A DNA stretch of 47,780 bases from an uncultured Candidatus Saccharibacteria bacterium (GCA_948623715.1 CAPHDI010000006.1:1-47780); one strand, 5' to 3'; positions 1-7,859 are shown, counted from the first letter of the stretch. The notes: generated by a model not told the origin, from the sequence alone. A program made the numbers and translations.

Positions 1-705
1 ATAGGAACAACCAAAACACTCACTGACATACGGGATGACTCTACCTATACTGTAGCGAAACTTTCTGATAATAAGTGCTGGATGACACAGAATCTGAGGA
101 TTACTGGTGATAGCTTTAAGATAGATATTGAGACTGGTCGTTCGTGCTTAACAAATTATGATACCGATATCAGTACATCTTGTTATGAATTGCCATATTC
201 TAGTACTGCCGGTTTTTCTGATGATATGTCTTCTGATCTATACTATGGTAATAATATTACTTACGGGGCATATTACTCTTGGTGTGCGGCGACGGCAGGC
301 GCTTGTCAAATTGACGGTGCGCCAATCGCGGCTAATACGGATGCGACCTCAAGTGTTTGCCCGAAAGGATGGAGGTTGCCAAAAGGAGGTATTGGCACTA
401 CGAATGAGTTTGCGATTATGGGTGGAGTTACATCTAGCATTTCTGCAAAAACTAGTTATTGGAGTGATGCGAAGAATATATCTTTCGCGGCTGGTATTTT
501 AACCGTGAATGGTAGCGACTGGCCGGCTGCTGGTTACTATAACAATGGCTCTAATATTGTTGGTTCCGGCGGAAACTATTGGTCCAGTAAAGCTGGCAGC
601 GCAACTGCTGATGCGTATTATCTCGCTTTTAATGGAGATACTTTCGTTCCTGCTTACAATAGCGTTCGTCGTAGTGGTCGATCTGTACGCTGTGTGGCGA
701 GGTAA
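1..705 (+). CDS. FISUMP-domain surface protein (5' truncated by window edge)
   Basis: The frame is open from base 1, so the ATG at 82 is internal and the gene begins outside the window. The visible part is one FISUMP domain (Fibrobacter succinogenes major paralogous domain). It opens with a TLTD/STYTVAKLSD stretch, then CWMTQNL, then CPKGWRLP, then repeated YWSS blocks, and ends in a VRCVAR C-terminus. The function of these domains is not established; in this lineage they occur on large secreted proteins and are usually assumed to be surface-exposed. Its stop (703-705) abuts the stop of the convergent HAD gene. Base composition is more AT-rich than the housekeeping genes nearby. Family assignment is firm; role is unknown. 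Confidence 0.85.
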   Translation: MGTTKTLTDIRDDSTYTVAKLSDNKCWMTQNLRITGDSFKIDIETGRSCLTNYDTDISTSCYELPYSSTAGFSDDMSSDLYYGNNITYGAYYSWCAATAGACQIDGAPIAANTDATSSVCPKGWRLPKGGIGTTNEFAIMGGVTSSISAKTSYWSDAKNISFAAGILTVNGSDWPAAGYYNNGSNIVGSGGNYWSSKAGSATADAYYLAFNGDTFVPAYNSVRRSGRSVRCVAR

Positions 706-2307
706 TTATTTGAGGAGTTTGGTGAGATGTTTTAATTCTGAGGCGAGGAGGGGGAGATAAGTTTCCGGAGAAAGTTCGGAAATGCTGAGGGTGGCGCTGG
801 CAAAGGTGCCGCCTTTGGCGATTTTTGCGGATGTACGATCTGTGAATCTATTAGTGAGAGTAGATTCGGAAGTTGAGATAATCCCCTGGGGGTCGAGCGC
901 CCAAGAAGTGATTTCATTGCTGAGGCCGTGGAGGCGGGTAAATTCGTGGAAGAGGCTGGCGATGGAGGTATTGTCGCTGAGAGAGACGAGACAGAGCGGA
1001 GCCTGATCGGCGGGAAGTAACGAGACGGCGAAATCGTAGGCGGAGCGGAGTGGCGCAGTAAGAGATTCGTCGTTGCTACGGATCTCGGAGAGAATATAGG
1101 CATAGAATTCGTCGTCAGTCAAAGAGGCGAGGGCGAGAGTACCGACAGGGCGGTCGCCGAAGCAGAGGCGATAGATGTCGAGGCGGGAAGTAAGCTCGGC
1201 GGCGTTAGCGACGAGAGCGAAGAGGCGGGGAGCGTTCCAGCTATTAGTCTGGAAAGTGGCAAGGAGCCAGGCGAAGGCGCGGAAGACCGTAACGGTGTCG
1301 AGGCTTGTTGCGAGGCGGAGATTATCGTCACTAGATAGATGTTGATAGATTTCGGCGGAGCGCGGGCCGCAGAGGAGATACTGAGGTTTATGGTTTAGCT
1401 CAGAGCGGAGGTGAATCTGGGCAGCGAGGGTACGATCGGTGAGGGCGAGCAAGAGCCCGTAATATTGCCAGAGGTCGGGAGTGTTTGCGTTGCTTTCTAG
1501 TAGGGCGCGGAGACGTTGGTGCTCGCGACGATGGGCGAGTGTTTCGTACGTGAGGAGTGCGCTCTTGCCAATGAGAGTGCGGAGGCCGCGGAAACGAAGC
1601 GGACGATAATGGAGCGCAAAACTGCCATGGGCGGTCGGCATGACGAAGTCGGAATGGCGCTCATCGCCGATGTGAAGATTTTTCGTAAGATCGAAGCCGG
1701 AGCCGAATTCGGCGGAGAGCTTATCAAAGATTTCGCCGGTGTGTTTTGAGGCGCTGAGGTCGCTAGAGCAGGCGCCGCCGTCGAAGATGTGGATATTTTT
1801 AATGTCAAGAAGAGTGCGAATTTGGCCGATACCAAAACGGCTGTCGGTGAGGAAGTAGAGTTTTAGCTCGGGGTGGAGTTGCTTGATTTCAGTGAGTTGA
1901 TCGAGAAGGTCGGTATTGACATGGGTGTTGGCGATTTCGAATTCAAGGGCGGTACGGATGAGTTGGACGAGCAGTTGAAACTTATCGTCGGAAGTAAGCT
2001 GCAAATTATATTTAAAGCTAAGATATTCGATCATGACGTCGAGATCGAGGTCGAGGCGATGAGTGTGGCGAGACGATTTAACTTGATGGGCGGCATAAGT
2101 ATAGGCGTCGTAGATCTCGTGAGCAGTAAAAGTAGTAGAAAATGTGTTTTGCAGAGCAGGTAGCCACTGACGGGCGAGGTCATAGCGGCGGAGCTTCGCT
2201 GGCCAGTAGGCGCGGAGAAGAATAGTATCAAAAATGTCGACAGTGAGCGAGGTGAGATGATGCTCGTCGATAAGATTGAGAATGCGCTTAGAAATAGTGG
2301 GGTACAT
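706..2307 (-). CDS. HAD-superfamily hydrolase-like protein with long C-terminal extension (COG5610-like)
   Basis: The N-terminal ~240 residues carry HAD motifs. Motif I is DIFDT at 24-28, with D24 as the likely nucleophile and Phe at the second acid position. Motif II is LTDS near T154, a Lys sits in SKHTG near 188, and the metal-binding motif IV is IGDERHSD with D215 and D220. The remaining ~290 residues are helical with no motif I recognise. Similar two-part HAD proteins occur in glycosyltransferase/polysaccharide loci, but no such genes are adjacent here, so the substrate is unknown. A TATAAT at 2346-2351 gives it its own promoter with a leader of about 30 bases. It converges on the FISUMP gene with abutting stops. 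Confidence 0.75.
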   Translation of the reverse strand: MYPTISKRILNLIDEHHLTSLTVDIFDTILLRAYWPAKLRRYDLARQWLPALQNTFSTTFTAHEIYDAYTYAAHQVKSSRHTHRLDLDLDVMIEYLSFKYNLQLTSDDKFQLLVQLIRTALEFEIANTHVNTDLLDQLTEIKQLHPELKLYFLTDSRFGIGQIRTLLDIKNIHIFDGGACSSDLSASKHTGEIFDKLSAEFGSGFDLTKNLHIGDERHSDFVMPTAHGSFALHYRPLRFRGLRTLIGKSALLTYETLAHRREHQRLRALLESNANTPDLWQYYGLLLALTDRTLAAQIHLRSELNHKPQYLLCGPRSAEIYQHLSSDDNLRLATSLDTVTVFRAFAWLLATFQTNSWNAPRLFALVANAAELTSRLDIYRLCFGDRPVGTLALASLTDDEFYAYILSEIRSNDESLTAPLRSAYDFAVSLLPADQAPLCLVSLSDNTSIASLFHEFTRLHGLSNEITSWALDPQGIISTSESTLTNRFTDRTSAKIAKGGTFASATLSISELSPETYLPLLASELKHLTKLLK

Positions 2308-2345
2308 AATAATAAAATGCCCACCGGTTGTTAATAATTGTATAT

Positions 2346-2351
2346 ATTATA
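2346..2351 (-). promoter_or_regulatory. -10 element for HAD-like gene
   Basis: A perfect TATAAT on the minus strand, 38 bases before the ATG at 2307. No clear -35 was seen. Confidence 0.55.
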
Positions 2352-2371
2352 GCGCAAAGTTGCGAAAAAGT

Positions 2372-3364
2372 CTAGAGTATTACGAACCAGTCATCGACAT
2401 GATATTCTTCCCCACTGACGCTGGCGGCAGCTAGTAGGGGTTGAAGATGGGTAAATTCGCGATGAGAGGAAAGAAAACTTTGGGCGGCGTAGCGCATCTG
2501 AGCTTGTTTCTCGGGAGTAATCTGATCGAGAGGAGTGCCACGAGCGGAAGTTTTGCGGTACTTAACTTCAGTGAAGTAAATTTTATCTTCAGAGGTAGAG
2601 ATAATGTCGATCTCATAAGTTTTGGTTTTGAAATTATGAGCGATGATAGTGTGATTAAGATTATTTTCAAGATAGGTGATGACAGTGCGCTCGGCAGTTT
2701 GGCCGGTAGATGTGGCGGTGTGTTTGATATTGTTGTCGGTATTTAGTGATGGGCATGTATGGCTGTCGGGATTGGCGGCGAGGATTTCGCGAATGGGGCG
2801 GAAGCTGCGACGGTGCTCGGGGCAGACGCCGTGAGTAAGGAGGGATTGTTTATGAAGAGCGGTACCGTAGCCGACATGCTTTTCGAAACCGTATTCGGGG
2901 TATTTTGTAGCGAGGTCGATCATGTAGCGATCACGAGCGACTTTAGCGATGATAGAGGCGGCGGAAACTTCGGGGATGAGAAGATCGGCCTTTTTTAGGA
3001 CAGTAACGTGATCAGCGAGTGGTGTGTCGCGGAGAAAATTGACAGTGCCGTCGATGACGATTTCGTCAAAATGTTGTTTCGTTTTCAAGACTTGTTTAAC
3101 GGCGCGACGGCAGACAAGCTTGAGACCATTACTAAGTCCATATTGGTCAAGTTCGGCAGCGGAGACCCAGCCAAGACCGGTCGCAGCGGCATGTTCAAGG
3201 AGGATGGTGTTTAGGGTTTCGCGTTTTTTGGCGGTGAGTTTCTTAGAGTCGGTTAATAATTCCCATTCTGGACGGTTTTGGCCTAAAATAACCGCACCTA
3301 TGACTAACGGCCCCGCCCAGGGGCCGCGTCCTACCTCATCGATACCGAGAAGAATTTTACTCAG
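2372..3364 (-). CDS. rnhB: Ribonuclease HII fused to YraN/UPF0102 domain
   Basis: RNase HII removes ribonucleotides from DNA. Reading from 3364 gives 330 residues. Residues 1-190 are RNase HII with GIDEVGRG (D9, E10), IDGTVNF (D105) and AKVARDR (D145), the DEDD active site. Residues ~205-330 are a YraN domain with the restriction-nuclease-like E..DI..EVKYR pattern. The two are usually separate, often adjacent genes. No ATG, GTG or TTG precedes the essential GIDE motif; the first TTG, at 3088, would delete half the active site. The best start is CTG at 3362-3364, 6 bases after GAGGAAG and overlapping the rplS stop by 8 bases; ATT at 3353-3355 is the alternative. It is translationally coupled to rplS. 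Confidence 0.88.
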   Translation of the reverse strand: MSKILLGIDEVGRGPWAGPLVIGAVILGQNRPEWELLTDSKKLTAKKRETLNTILLEHAAATGLGWVSAAELDQYGLSNGLKLVCRRAVKQVLKTKQHFDEIVIDGTVNFLRDTPLADHVTVLKKADLLIPEVSAASIIAKVARDRYMIDLATKYPEYGFEKHVGYGTALHKQSLLTHGVCPEHRRSFRPIREILAANPDSHTCPSLNTDNNIKHTATSTGQTAERTVITYLENNLNHTIIAHNFKTKTYEIDIISTSEDKIYFTEVKYRKTSARGTPLDQITPEKQAQMRYAAQSFLSSHREFTHLQPLLAAASVSGEEYHVDDWFVIL

Positions 3365-3797
3365 CTTTCGCTTCCTCGGCAGCTGGTTCAGCTGCGACAG
3401 GTTCAGCGACTTTCTCTTCAGGGAGAGTGTTGACGGCGATGCGATCGAAAGCCTTGTTGGTCAAGCGAGCAGATTTACCGGAGCGCTCACGAAGGAAGGA
3501 AAGATTCTTGCGGCGAACTTTCGCGCGGTGAACAATTTCAATCTTCTCAACGAGAGGGTTATGAATCAAGAAAGATTTCTCGACACCGACACCAGAAGCG
3601 ACCTTGCGGACGGTGATGCGGGCAGTGTGAGAATCTTTGCGGTCAGTGCGGATGACGACACCTTCAAAGACCTGAGAGCGGAATTTCTCGCCTTCTTTAA
3701 TTTTCTGAGTGACGCGGACGGTATCACCAGAACGCACGTCAACAACAGCGGACTTCTTCTGGGCGTCACCAATCTTTTTCAAATCTGTAAAACTCAT
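3357..3797 (-). CDS. rplS: 50S ribosomal protein L19
   Basis: L19 sits at the subunit interface of the large ribosomal subunit. Residues 1-115 match the family, including RSGDTVRV, FEGVVI and GVGVEKSF blocks and the C-terminal KVRRKNLSFLRER. The protein is 146 residues instead of about 115: the last ~25 residues are an Ala/Glu/Pro/Lys-rich tail. The start follows an AAAGG site. It is the first gene of a two-gene unit with the RNase HII-YraN fusion, which overlaps its stop. Confidence 0.97.
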   Translation of the reverse strand: MSFTDLKKIGDAQKKSAVVDVRSGDTVRVTQKIKEGEKFRSQVFEGVVIRTDRKDSHTARITVRKVASGVGVEKSFLIHNPLVEKIEIVHRAKVRRKNLSFLRERSGKSARLTNKAFDRIAVNTLPEEKVAEPVAAEPAAEEAKAE

Positions 3798-3826
3798 AAT
3801 TTAACCTTTATATTACAACTTTCTTT

Positions 3827-3835
3827 ATTTTATCA
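3827..3835 (-). promoter_or_regulatory. Extended -10 promoter of rplS
   Basis: Minus strand reads TGA-TAAAAT in the 68-base gap between ruvA and rplS. The predicted leader of about 22 bases carries the AAAGG ribosome-binding site. Confidence 0.5.
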
Positions 3836-3865
3836 TACTTTTGTGATTTTGAGAAGAGGAAAAAC

Positions 3866-4450
3866 TTATTTTTGTTTGAGAGCTTCGCGAACACGCTCTT
3901 CGACGGGGAGATTTGGATCAACATCGGCGAGGGCAGCAGTAGCTTCTTTGAGTGGGAAGCCGAGAGCGATGAGGGCGTCGAGAGCTTCGTCGCTGGGGGT
4001 TTTTGCCGCGGAGGCGGCGACAAATGTTTCACTACGGCCATAATGTGAGGGGAGACCGACTTTGTCGCGGAGGTCGACGATGACGCGTTCGGCGGATTTT
4101 TTGCCGACGCCACTGGCTTTGGCGATGAAAGCGGTATCATCATTAGCGATAGCGTTGCGGACTTCTTCGGGGGTGCTGAGGCTGAGAATGCTCATGGCGG
4201 CTTTGGGGCCAATACCATTAACGGAGATAAGCATCTCAAAAAGTTTCTTTGCGGCGAGGCTGAGGAAGCCGTAGAGATCTTCTCCGTTCTCGCGGACGGA
4301 GTGGTGAGTGTAAAACTTGACGGAATCGTCGACGTTGACGGATTCGACGTCGGGCGCACTGATGGTGATTTCATAGCCGACGCCGTGGACATCGACAATG
4401 ACGGAGTTCATGAACTTTTCGGTAATAAGGCCAGAAATGTGCGCGATCAT
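3866..4450 (-). CDS. ruvA: Holliday junction DNA helicase subunit RuvA
   Basis: RuvA binds four-way junctions and loads the RuvB motor for branch migration. The 194-residue protein has the N-terminal OB fold (1-62, with DVHGVGYEI), two helix-hairpin-helix motifs (VNGIGPKAA near 77-85 and SGVGKKSAER near 112-122), and the C-terminal RuvB-contacting three-helix domain (150-194). It starts 7 bases after the small acidic membrane protein gene, so the two appear co-transcribed. ruvC lies upstream in the same direction; ruvB is not in the window. Confidence 0.96.
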   Translation of the reverse strand: MIAHISGLITEKFMNSVIVDVHGVGYEITISAPDVESVNVDDSVKFYTHHSVRENGEDLYGFLSLAAKKLFEMLISVNGIGPKAAMSILSLSTPEEVRNAIANDDTAFIAKASGVGKKSAERVIVDLRDKVGLPSHYGRSETFVAASAAKTPSDEALDALIALGFPLKEATAALADVDPNLPVEERVREALKQK

Positions 4451-4457
4451 GATAGGG

Positions 4458-4841
4458 CTATTTCTTCTTGCCGCCGAAGAGATTTAGGATGATGAAGACG
4501 AGAATAGCGGCGCCAAGTGCGCCAAGAGAAACGTACATTGGCCAGAGAGCAGGCTCAGTCTCTTCCTCGACGATCTCTTCGGTTTCATCAACTACTATAT
4601 CAGTAGATCCGTCGGACGGCGTCTCAACGTCGTTAATCGGGGCCTCAGCGCCTTCAATCGGATCTTCGGTGATCGGCTCGGAGATAGGCATGATATTATC
4701 TTCGTCGCTAGTAGTAGTGATGCAGGCGTCGGCGTCGGGAGTAGCAATGCAGTCGACTTCGTCGGCGAAGACGGATGTGCTGCCTAAGCTAAGACTGACA
4801 GTCGTCAGTAACGCTGCGATTAATAAAGTTAAATTTTTCAT
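4458..4841 (-). CDS. Small secreted acidic protein with C-terminal membrane anchor
   Basis: I do not recognise this 127-residue protein. It has a signal peptide (1-26, cleavage near VFADE), then ~70 residues very rich in Glu, Asp, Thr and Pro with few basic residues. A membrane segment follows (about 100-122, WPMYVSLGALGAAILVFIIL), and it ends FGGKKK. The topology is type I: an acidic stalk outside and a short basic tail inside. Three cysteines or fewer are visible near the N-terminus of the mature part. It has its own promoter (-10 at 4865-4870) and a strong AAGGAGG site, and lies 7 bases before ruvA, an odd partner. Confidence 0.8.
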   Translation of the reverse strand: MKNLTLLIAALLTTVSLSLGSTSVFADEVDCIATPDADACITTTSDEDNIMPISEPITEDPIEGAEAPINDVETPSDGSTDIVVDETEEIVEEETEPALWPMYVSLGALGAAILVFIILNLFGGKKK

Positions 4842-4864
4842 AATGATGCCTCCTTGTTTATTAA

Positions 4865-4894
4865 ATTATAGCATGGATTAGTGATTTTTATCAA
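4865..4894 (-). promoter_or_regulatory. Promoter of small acidic membrane protein-ruvA
   Basis: TTGATA (4889-4894), an 18-base spacer, then TGC-TATAAT with the hexamer at 4865-4870. It overlaps the 3' end of ruvC. The leader of about 17 bases contains AAGGAGG. Confidence 0.7.
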
Positions 4895-5342
4895 CAAAAC
4901 TATGGACGATAGCGACGGCGAGGGCGTCGGCGGCGTCATCGGGCTTGGGGACGGTTTCGAGCTTGAGGTGGACGCGGACCATTTCTTGGACCTGTGGTTT
5001 GTGGGCCATGCCGTATCCGCAGATAGCATTTTTAATCTGATTTGGGCTATATTCGAAGATGGGGAGATTGTATTGTTTTGCAACGAGAAGACAGACGCCG
5101 CGCGCCTCGGCGACAGAGATACCGGTAGTGATGTTTTGCTTGAAAAAGAGCTTTTCGATAGCCATGACGTCGGGTTGGTCGGCGTCGATAATTTCGTGAA
5201 GTGAAGTATAGATATCAAGAAGACGGTCGGGGAGTGGAGTATGGGGCGGCGTAGAAATGACGCCGTAGTCGAGAGCGGTCGCGTCTTCGATGACGCCGAA
5301 GCCGCAGATGCCGGTGCCGGGGTCGATACCTAGAATGCGCAT
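4878..5342 (-). CDS. ruvC: Crossover junction endodeoxyribonuclease RuvC
   Basis: RuvC resolves Holliday junctions. The 154-residue protein shows the RNase-H-like active site: D7 in GIDPGTG, E63 in AIEKLFF, and D136 and D139 in DDAADALAVA. Length matches the family. It follows radA by 27 bases with a GGAG site, so radA and ruvC form one transcription unit of recombination genes. Confidence 0.96.
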   Translation of the reverse strand: MRILGIDPGTGICGFGVIEDATALDYGVISTPPHTPLPDRLLDIYTSLHEIIDADQPDVMAIEKLFFKQNITTGISVAEARGVCLLVAKQYNLPIFEYSPNQIKNAICGYGMAHKPQVQEMVRVHLKLETVPKPDDAADALAVAIVHSFVDKNH

Positions 5343-5369
5343 GAAGCTCCGTATATGGATTTTGTCATA

Positions 5370-6725
5370 TTATTCATTGACGTAATCGATTAAGGTGGTG
5401 CGCAGGTCTTTCACGGGGATGACAAAGGGGTCTTTGATCGTGGCAGGTGCGATAGCATGAGCGAAGCCGAGCTTCTTCGCTTCGGAAATACGTTGATCGG
5501 GGCGGAAGGCGGAGCGGATCTCGCCGCCGAGGCCGACTTCGCCGAAGACTACAAAATCTTCGGAAAGTTTACGACCGGCGGCGGCAGAAGCAAGGGCAAG
5601 ACAAATCGCGAGGTCGGCAGCGGCATCTTGAATCTTTAATCCACCGACGACGTTGACGAAAATATCTTTGTCGCCGAGTTTGAGCTTCGTGCGGCGTTCG
5701 AGGACGGCAATGAGAAGACCGAGGCGGTTAAGGTCGAAGCCGGAGCTGGTACGCTTCGGGTAACCGAAAGAAGTGGGGCTGACTAGGGCTTGAATTTCGA
5801 CAAGGATGGGGCGGGTGCCGTCAAGAGTGGCGAGAATGATGGAGCCGTCGGTGTTTTGGCGCTCAGAGAGGAGGGCGGCCGAGGGATTTTTTACCTCGGC
5901 GAGGCCGGACTGGCGCATTTCGAAAATAGCGGCTTCGCTAGTGGAACCGAAGCGATTTTTTACGGCACGGACGACTTTAAAACCGCCGTAGCGATCGCCT
6001 TCGAAATTTAAGACAACGTCGACAAGATGTTCGAGAACTTTTGGACCAGCGAGGGTGCCATCTTTCGTAACATGACCGACGATAATGACGGCGGTACCAG
6101 AAGATTTCGCAGCGCGGATGATAAGATTGCCACAATTCGTAACTTGGGAGATGCCGCCGGGAGCAGAAGAAATCTCGGCGAGAGCGAGGGTTTGGATTGA
6201 GTCGACAATGACGAGGTCAAATTCGCCGCCTTCAATAGTTTTTGCGATGTCGTTGGCGGAGTTGCTGCTGGCGAATTTCAAGCGATCGGAATTAGCGCCG
6301 AGACGGACAGCACGAAGCTTGACCTGGCCGGCGGATTCCTCGCCAGAGACATATAAAACGTCCTTCGTCTCGGAGATGTGGGCACAAATTTGCATGAGGA
6401 TAGTGGATTTACCAATGCCGGGTTGGCCAGAAAGCAGCGAGACTGACCCCATGAGAATACCGCCGCCGAGAACTTCATCAAGATCTGGGAAACCGGTCTG
6501 AAGACGATCGCGTTGATCAGAAGATTCAAGCTTTGTGATGCTGGTAAACTTAAGCGTTTTGCCGGAGGTTTGGCCGCGGGAGACAGCGTTTTTCTCGCTG
6601 GCGATATTTTCGATAGATTCTTCGACGAGAGAGTTCCAGGCGCCACATTTCGCGCAGCGACCGGTCCATTTTTGATAGGCGGCGCCGCATTGTTGACAGA
6701 TGAATTGAGAATGAGATTTGGCCAT
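5370..6725 (-). CDS. radA: DNA repair protein RadA
   Basis: RadA (Sms) is a RecA-related, DnaB-like helicase for branched recombination intermediates. The 451-residue protein has a C4 zinc finger (C10, C13, C24, C27), a Walker A (GQPGIGKST, 100-108), the RadA-specific KNRFG motif near 258, and a Lon-protease-like C-terminal domain containing VVGGLKIQDAAAD. TATAAT at 6733-6738 lies only 7 bases from the ATG, so the mRNA should be leaderless. Confidence 0.97.
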   Translation of the reverse strand: MAKSHSQFICQQCGAAYQKWTGRCAKCGAWNSLVEESIENIASEKNAVSRGQTSGKTLKFTSITKLESSDQRDRLQTGFPDLDEVLGGGILMGSVSLLSGQPGIGKSTILMQICAHISETKDVLYVSGEESAGQVKLRAVRLGANSDRLKFASSNSANDIAKTIEGGEFDLVIVDSIQTLALAEISSAPGGISQVTNCGNLIIRAAKSSGTAVIIVGHVTKDGTLAGPKVLEHLVDVVLNFEGDRYGGFKVVRAVKNRFGSTSEAAIFEMRQSGLAEVKNPSAALLSERQNTDGSIILATLDGTRPILVEIQALVSPTSFGYPKRTSSGFDLNRLGLLIAVLERRTKLKLGDKDIFVNVVGGLKIQDAAADLAICLALASAAAGRKLSEDFVVFGEVGLGGEIRSAFRPDQRISEAKKLGFAHAIAPATIKDPFVIPVKDLRTTLIDYVNE

Positions 6726-6732
6726 ATGAGAT

Positions 6733-6741
6733 ATTATAACA
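6733..6741 (-). promoter_or_regulatory. Leaderless-type promoter of radA
   Basis: Minus strand reads TGT-TATAAT then 7 bases then the radA ATG, so transcription should begin at or next to the start codon. Confidence 0.65.
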
Positions 6742-6758
6742 TAGGAAAGTCTTTATGC

Positions 6759-6787
6759 TTGCCATAATCTTGTTCGTTTGATATGAT
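6759..6787 (+). promoter_or_regulatory. Sigma-70-type promoter of the 32-codon gene
   Basis: TTGCCA (6759-6764), a 17-base spacer, then TATGAT (6782-6787). The expected start is near 6794, giving a 72-base leader before the small gene. The promoter is divergent from radA. Confidence 0.7.
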
Positions 6788-6865
6788 AGATAAGTCGCAG
6801 AAGGTTAGGTCGATTAGCTTTTATACTGCTAGCCGTCGTGTGACGCAATTTAAACAGGAGAATGA

Positions 6866-6964
6866 ATGCGTAATAAACAAAAACGTCCAGTTGTTATGCG
6901 TCGGGAAAAGAATTTTCCGCCCGCACCCTGGCAGGAATTTATCGAGATTGATCCTAAATTCTAG
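6866..6964 (+). CDS. Predicted 32-residue basic small protein
   Basis: The gene encodes a 32-residue protein beginning MRNKQKRPVV, with FPPAPWQEFIEI in the second half, ending at TAG. It is basic at the N-terminus, has no membrane segment, and has a Pro-Pro-x-Pro-Trp core. Support is contextual: an AGGAG site 5 bases before the ATG, a good promoter at 6759-6787, and a strong terminator just after it. I know no family for it. A longer overlapping frame starting at 6783 would begin inside the -10 box and is not credible. Confidence 0.6.
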   Translation: MRNKQKRPVVMRREKNFPPAPWQEFIEIDPKF

Positions 6965-6976
6965 TTTTATACGCTT

Positions 6977-7012
6977 AAGCCCCATTTACTTAATGTAGAT
7001 GGGGCTTTCTTG
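6977..7012 (+). terminator. Intrinsic terminator, probably bidirectional
   Basis: A 13-bp stem (AAGCCCCATTTAC with its complement, one G-U pair) has a 5-base loop and is followed by TTTCTT. It ends the small gene; the convergent dsbA-like gene stops at 7027 and can use the same hairpin. Confidence 0.85.
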
Positions 7013-7026
7013 ATAGTTTTTAAAGG

Positions 7027-7806
7027 TTATTTTGACTCAGACTTATTGTCGGTTTTCTTTTCGTTGGTGATTCCCTTTTCGGCAAGACGCTTGTCGATGG
7101 CGGCACGGAGCTTGTCGAGGAACTGAGCGGTGGTGATTTCTTTGCCGCCATTGTCTTCTTTGCGTTGGCCAACGAACTCGTCTTCGACGTAGAAGGACGG
7201 AGTGAATTCGACGCCGGTTTTCTGAGCGAGACTTTCGTCGAAGTCGATTTTCTTGCGGACGGCATCGCTGCCCATGTCGGCACGGAACTTCTCGAGGTCA
7301 CCTTTGCCGTCACTGACTTTCATGAAATATTCTTCAAATTGAGTCTGGCGGGTATCAGCGTCGGAGTAATACCAATCGTTAAGGTTGGCGAAGAGAAGGT
7401 CTTTGTATTCTTTCCAATAGCCCTGCTGAGCAACGGCATTGGCGGCAGAAGCGGCAGCGGTACCGTTTTGATGATAGGACATAATAGTAGTGCGGAAGAC
7501 GATAGCGATATTGTCGCCATATTCCTCTTTGAGCTGATTAATATAGGGGTTCATCGGAGCGCAGGCGGTGCACTGATAATCGCCGTACTGATAGATGATG
7601 ACTGGAGCATCAGGGTTGCCCTCAATATTCTCGGGGAGATTACCACTAGCTTCGTTGGCTTCGAGAATCTGGAAAGGATTGTCGATATTGCTGGTGAGAT
7701 TGGTGATATTGTTGGCTTCGGCATTTTTCTGCCAGATTGAGATGCCCAGTAAAGCACCAAAAGCGACAACTAACACGCCGATAATAATCCAAGTTTTCTT
7801 ATTCAT
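7027..7806 (-). CDS. DsbA-family thioredoxin-like protein, membrane-anchored
   Basis: A probable extracytoplasmic disulfide oxidoreductase. An N-terminal membrane anchor (6-25) precedes a linker and a DsbA-type thioredoxin fold. The catalytic motif is C79-T-A-C82 in QCTACAP, and the cis-proline loop is F-T202-P203. The C-terminus is a Lys/Glu/Ser-rich tail. It resembles the DsbA/BdbD-like thiol oxidoreductases of Gram-positive and CPR bacteria. A GGAGGA site precedes the ATG after a leader of about 50 bases with a small hairpin. It diverges from the CBS gene, sharing overlapping promoters. Confidence 0.9.
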   Translation of the reverse strand: MNKKTWIIIGVLVVAFGALLGISIWQKNAEANNITNLTSNIDNPFQILEANEASGNLPENIEGNPDAPVIIYQYGDYQCTACAPMNPYINQLKEEYGDNIAIVFRTTIMSYHQNGTAAASAANAVAQQGYWKEYKDLLFANLNDWYYSDADTRQTQFEEYFMKVSDGKGDLEKFRADMGSDAVRKKIDFDESLAQKTGVEFTPSFYVEDEFVGQRKEDNGGKEITTAQFLDKLRAAIDKRLAEKGITNEKKTDNKSESK

Positions 7807-7859
7807 GTTCCTCCGTTTCTCCGTGGTGAGATGTCTGTCTCATTTTGATAATTCTATAG

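Noticed and set aside
2372..3088. RNase HII/YraN starting at the TTG at 3088
   Set aside because: This start removes GIDEVGRG and half the catalytic domain although the upstream frame encodes them intact.
3024..4043. A 339-residue plus-strand frame
   Set aside because: It lies antisense to rnhB, rplS and ruvA, all clear family members; it has no family features.
6783..6998. A 71-residue frame overlapping the 32-codon gene
   Set aside because: Its ATG lies inside the -10 box, so it would not be transcribed; the AGGAG site fits the 6866 start.
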